NCBI RefSeq assembly: GCF_003001815.1
Contig: NZ_PVMZ01000016.1
Span: forward strand, 62,001 to 126,000
Source: Actinoplanes italicus
Lineage (GTDB): Bacteria > Actinomycetota > Actinomycetes > Mycobacteriales > Micromonosporaceae
Length of the DNA stretch: 64,000 nt
Direction: 5' to 3'
Positions 62,001-64,000 of the stretch are shown in pieces. Position numbers and translations under genes: made by a program. The notes beneath the pieces are model-generated. The model did not search any database and was not told the origin of the DNA. It saw nothing but the letters and a program-made list of their open reading frames with translations. Position 1 is the first letter of the stretch. Each line of letters begins with the position of its first letter.

Positions 62001-62778
62001 GGCGGCCACCTCGGGCAGCGAGCAGATCTACTGGTGGCACACCACGGCCGACGAGCGGCCGGCGGTTCTGGAGTGCCCGCGCGACCGGGCGGGGCTGACG
62101 AACAACCGGCTCGCCCTGAGCGCCGACGGACGGGTGCTGGCCGTCGAATGCGGCGACGGCACGTCGCGCGTATGGCGCGCCGGCGGGAGCCGGGTCGACG
62201 GCCCCGCCGACGTCTTCGGAGGGATCGCGATCCGGCCCGACGGCGGCCTGGTGGCGATGACGCGCAGCCCGGGGGCGCTGGTGCTGTGGGACACCGCCAC
62301 CGGCCGGGTGACACGAACGATCCCGAGCCAGAGCACGCCCTCTGATCACCTGGAGTTCAGCCCGGACGGACGGCTGCTGGCGGTCGCCGGCACCGACGGC
62401 TCGATCCGGGTGTGGACCGTCGCGGGCGACGACGATCCGGTCGTGCTCACCGGCGCCACCGGTCAGACCACGGCGTTGACCTTCAGCCCGGACGGCAGGC
62501 TGATCGCGAGCGCCGGCACCGACGACGTCGTACGCCTGTGGAACACCGACGGCAGCGGCGAGGCCCTCACGTTCGACCATCCCGGCGCCCGGCAGATCGC
62601 CTTCGCCGCCGACGGGCGGCAGCTGCTCGGCATGTACGGGACGACCGTCCGCATCACGGCGTGCGAGGTGTGCGGGCCGATCAGCGAGGTGCTGGCCCTG
62701 GCCGGGCAGCGCACCACACGCGACCTCACGCGCGAGGAGCGCGCGAAGTACCTGCGTGAGCCCTCAGCCGTGCGGTGA
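59074..62778 (+). CDS. HTH-nSTAND1 NTPase-TM-WD40 protein
   Basis: 1234 residues, ATG with GGGAGG 7 bases upstream. Residues about 15-75 are an XRE-like helix-turn-helix (LREKAGKPGYRQMAARANYS). PSPYPGLAPFQPEDAELFFG opens an nSTAND1 NTPase with P-loop FGPSGAGKSSVVRAGL (about 143) and VVVDQFEETF (about 225), then a helical region to about 525. One membrane helix (LLAGLVGVLTVVCVLAAGAA) precedes the WD40 array, about a dozen units to 1210. This domain order is a well-known actinobacterial signal-transduction NTPase. The target is unknown. It is the intact counterpart of the WD40 remnant at 25028. Confidence 0.92.
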   Translation: MARPERPLDDPDGPVALLAAELRQLREKAGKPGYRQMAARANYSVATLSAAASGRRLPTLEVTLAYVAACDGDLVQWEQRWREAERSAVAPGGDPAGADAGAPSPYPGLAPFQPEDAELFFGRDALVADLVRRLEQRRFLAVFGPSGAGKSSVVRAGLVPALGGPVLVMTPGMHPMTELAVHLARHTGLPAGAVLDELRAGPERAHLLVRQGLPAGQPQIDLLVVVDQFEETFAACPDPAERTGFIIALLAMCREPDGRARVVLAVRADHYPRFAEHPRLAQALTDAQVLIGGMTPAELREAAAKPAERYGARVEGALVATLVAEVAGSPGALPLAAHALREAWRRRQGAMVTLAGYQAAGGVSGAVAHTAEQAHERLAEPQRLVARRILLRMVDIGADGLVTRRRLGRTELDTIEQAPAVIEAFAAARLVTVDRDSVQITHEALIRAWPRLRGWVEESRSGLRLHRQLTEATAAWESLGRDEGALYRGLRLSATVETVDAGLVDPTGTEREFLEAGRALREREERAHRRRTRRLLAGLVGVLTVVCVLAAGAAVSARRAGAERDRAVARELAAGARAERVADPELGLLLASRAYRLHPDAETESVLRQATADARTTRTIDVADGIQSSVAVAGTWTAHASSAGVVTVRDVQGRTSPVTAPVRGDFLAAGPDGHLAIALTDPEPGGGPVVIWRPGDAGEVRRLPAPEVAPPSGVFLLAYSPDGRWVAATGPGIGLLVWDTGNDRPPRSLPYTGFPSGLGFGPDGRLVLGADDGTIRIWDVGADAPPVLIRQPREFSPSSVAVSPDGDRIAVGGLDRVLVWPDGGRGEPQTYRGSEYWYTSVEFSPDGRRIAAGTSERTVRIWNLSDSGSGQALRGHRDAVLDLAFTPDGGGLVSGGHDSTVRVWDVGAAADPAVITLPVSDHWAQLSADGSFTVTPTGPGTLAVFPTRTPPDATTLRNAPLRPESLDVSADGRSVAAATSGSEQIYWWHTTADERPAVLECPRDRAGLTNNRLALSADGRVLAVECGDGTSRVWRAGGSRVDGPADVFGGIAIRPDGGLVAMTRSPGALVLWDTATGRVTRTIPSQSTPSDHLEFSPDGRLLAVAGTDGSIRVWTVAGDDDPVVLTGATGQTTALTFSPDGRLIASAGTDDVVRLWNTDGSGEALTFDHPGARQIAFAADGRQLLGMYGTTVRITACEVCGPISEVLALAGQRTTRDLTREERAKYLREPSAVR

Positions 62779-63339
62779 CAGGTGCGCCCGCTCCCCCTGG
62801 GCGCCGAAGAGCGTGAGCAGCTCCGCGGGCTGGGCGTCCGCGCTGGCGATGCGGTGCGGGGTCCGGGTGTCGAACTCGGCGGCCTCACCCGGGCCGAGCT
62901 CGTACACCTGATCGCCGAGGTCGAGCCGGACCCGTCCGTTGAGCACGTAGAACCACTCGTACCCGTCGTGGGTCTGCAGGACCGCCGCGGGCGACGACGC
63001 GGCGGGCGGATAGATCACCTTGTACGCCTGGACACCGCCCGGACGCCTGGTCAGCGGCACGACGGTGAAACCGGCCCGCCTGATCGGCCGCAGGTGGATG
63101 CGCGGGTCACCGGTCGGTGGCGCCGCGACCAGGTCGTCGAGCGGGACGCCGTGCGCCCGGGCCAGGGGCAGCAGCTGCTCCAGCGTGGGACGCAGCTTCC
63201 CGTTCTCGAGTCGCGACAGCGTGCTGGAGGTCAGACCGGTCTCGGCGGCCAGCGCGGCCAGGGAGATGCTCCGTGCCTGCCGCAGGGCACGCAGGCGCGC
63301 GCCGACCCCGGCCAGGACGTCGTGCTCAGTGGCGTTCAT
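62764..63339 (-). CDS. XRE-cupin transcriptional regulator
   Basis: 191 residues from ATG 63339; the frame is open further upstream but that part overlaps the operator. Residues 10-65 are an XRE helix-turn-helix (LRALRQARSISLAALAAETG, LSRLENGKLRPTLEQL). About 95-185 is a cupin barrel (HDGYEWFYVLNGRVRLDLGD, LGPGEAAEFDTRTPHRI) that would bind a small effector or metal. It is divergent from a methyltransferase gene, with a perfect palindrome between. Its end overlaps the nSTAND1 gene by 15 bases, tail to tail. Confidence 0.9.
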   Translation of the reverse strand: MNATEHDVLAGVGARLRALRQARSISLAALAAETGLTSSTLSRLENGKLRPTLEQLLPLARAHGVPLDDLVAAPPTGDPRIHLRPIRRAGFTVVPLTRRPGGVQAYKVIYPPAASSPAAVLQTHDGYEWFYVLNGRVRLDLGDQVYELGPGEAAEFDTRTPHRIASADAQPAELLTLFGAQGERAHLSPHG

Positions 63340-63348
63340 CAGCCCATG

Positions 63349-63362
63349 TTGCGGATCCGCAA
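63349..63362. promoter_or_regulatory. Operator-like palindrome between regulator and methyltransferase genes
   Basis: TTGCGGATCCGCAA, a perfect 14-base palindrome 10 bases upstream of the regulator start and 57 bases upstream of the methyltransferase. It fits an XRE dimer site for autoregulation and control of the divergent gene. Confidence 0.7.
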
Positions 63363-63418
63363 TTTTCCTCGCAAGTACGCAAAGCCGCCGGTCATGCTCG
63401 TCGCGGAGGTGACCACCG

Positions 63419-64000
63419 ATGCAAACGAACGCGAATGACAGCACGTCCGCCGAGTCGTTCTGGGAGAACCACTACCGGACCCGGCCCGCCGGAGAGGCCC
63501 GCGCCAATCCGCTGCTGGCGGAGACGGCTGCCGGGCTGCGTCCCGGCGCGGCACTGGACCTGGGATGCGGTGCCGGCGGTGACACGATCTGGCTCGCCCG
63601 CCACGGCTGGCAGGTCACGGCCGTGGACATCTCCCGGACCGCCGTGGAACGGGTGCTCGCCCAGGCACACCGGCTCGGCCTCCGGGAACGGGTGACCGCG
63701 GAACAGCACGACCTCGCCGACGGGTTCCCGGCCGGGGAGTTCGACCTGATCTCGGCGCAGTACCTGCACACCCTGTTCGCGCTGGACCGGACGCTGGTGC
63801 TGCGCGCCGCGGCCGTTGCTCTGCGGCCCGGCGGCGTGCTGCTGATCGTCGACCACGGCTCCACGGCGCCCTGGTCCTGGAACCAGGATCCCGACGCGAC
63901 CTTCCCCACACCCGACGTGGTCGCCGCCGGCCTGGATCTCGACGCCACCCGGTGGGCCGTCGTGCGCGCCGACATGCCGTCGCGCCTGGCACACGGGCCC
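63419..64000 (+). CDS. Class I SAM-dependent methyltransferase, 3' end outside window
   Basis: 194 codons visible from ATG 63419, with GGAGGTGA 6-8 bases upstream. SFWENHYRTRP is a common N-terminal signature. ALDLGCGAGGDTIWLARHGW is motif I for SAM binding, VTAVDISRTAVERV the acidic loop, FDLISAQYLH motif IV and LRPGGVLLIVDHG motif VI. The TehB/UbiE-like small-molecule type is most likely. Its partner regulator is the divergent XRE-cupin gene. Confidence 0.9.
   Translation, partial: MQTNANDSTSAESFWENHYRTRPAGEARANPLLAETAAGLRPGAALDLGCGAGGDTIWLARHGWQVTAVDISRTAVERVLAQAHRLGLRERVTAEQHDLADGFPAGEFDLISAQYLHTLFALDRTLVLRAAAVALRPGGVLLIVDHGSTAPWSWNQDPDATFPTPDVVAAGLDLDATRWAVVRADMPSRLAHGP

Noticed and set aside
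1..64000. tRNA, rRNA, transposase or phage integrase genes
   Set aside because: I looked for typical motifs and conserved sequences and recognised none. The injection-system operon lacks capsid, packaging and lysis genes, so it is not a prophage.

Overview
The window is about 64 kb of very GC-rich DNA with GTG and TTG starts, strong Shine-Dalgarno sequences and many 1-4 base stop/start overlaps. Gene content points to a filamentous actinobacterium. A methyl-accepting chemotaxis protein, a secreted CBM2-GH5 cellulase, CebR-type operators and BTAD (SARP) regulators together suggest a zoospore-forming relative of Actinoplanes (Micromonosporaceae). This placement is inferred, because no rRNA or housekeeping marker is present.

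Layout. 0-5.6 kb: the start of a membrane GGDEF protein, a secreted WD40 protein, a secreted lectin-fold protein under a CebR-type box, a MerR-HEAT regulator with a HEAT partner, and an M15 peptidase remnant. 5.6-23.6 kb: one minus-strand operon of 16 genes for an extracellular contractile injection system (eCIS): AAA+ ATPase, cap, sheath, tube, chaperone-like protein, DUF6760-like protein, Pro-rich protein, LysM protein, VgrG-like spike, PAAR-like tip, gp25, two baseplate J proteins, tail protein I, an S74 fibre and a DUF4157 cargo-like protein. A small gene and a BTAD regulator lie at its head. 24.9-27.4 kb: remnants, a sugar dehydrogenase under a second CebR-type box, and a PH-SHOCT protein. 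27.6-32.7 kb: a two-gene unit, caspase-NACHT-WD40 plus alpha/beta hydrolase, that resembles a defence module. 32.9-35.6 kb: class A beta-lactamase and two exported proteins.

36.1-42.8 kb is the most unusual segment. It holds an EAD-NB-ARC-TPR protein of the FxsT type, a 59-residue FxsA-like precursor peptide on the opposite strand, a nucleoside phosphorylase with its own C-terminal EAD, and a free-standing HExxH peptide-modification protein. No radical SAM maturase is present. The segment looks like a conflict system mixed with a RiPP cassette.

43-49.8 kb: an ECF sigma factor with two small genes, a dehalogenase-like hydrolase divergent from a BTAD regulator, an NTF2-like protein, a SigJ-type sigma factor and an SDR. 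50-52.6 kb: a decayed branched-chain amino-acid/amide ABC transporter operon, with livG cut, livM internally deleted, an amidase internally deleted, and livF and livH intact. 52.6-59 kb: benzaldehyde dehydrogenase-like ALDH, Clp-N protein, ROK remnant, chemoreceptor and cellulase under a third CebR-type box. 59-64 kb: an HTH-nSTAND1-TM-WD40 protein, an XRE-cupin regulator and a divergent SAM methyltransferase cut by the window end.
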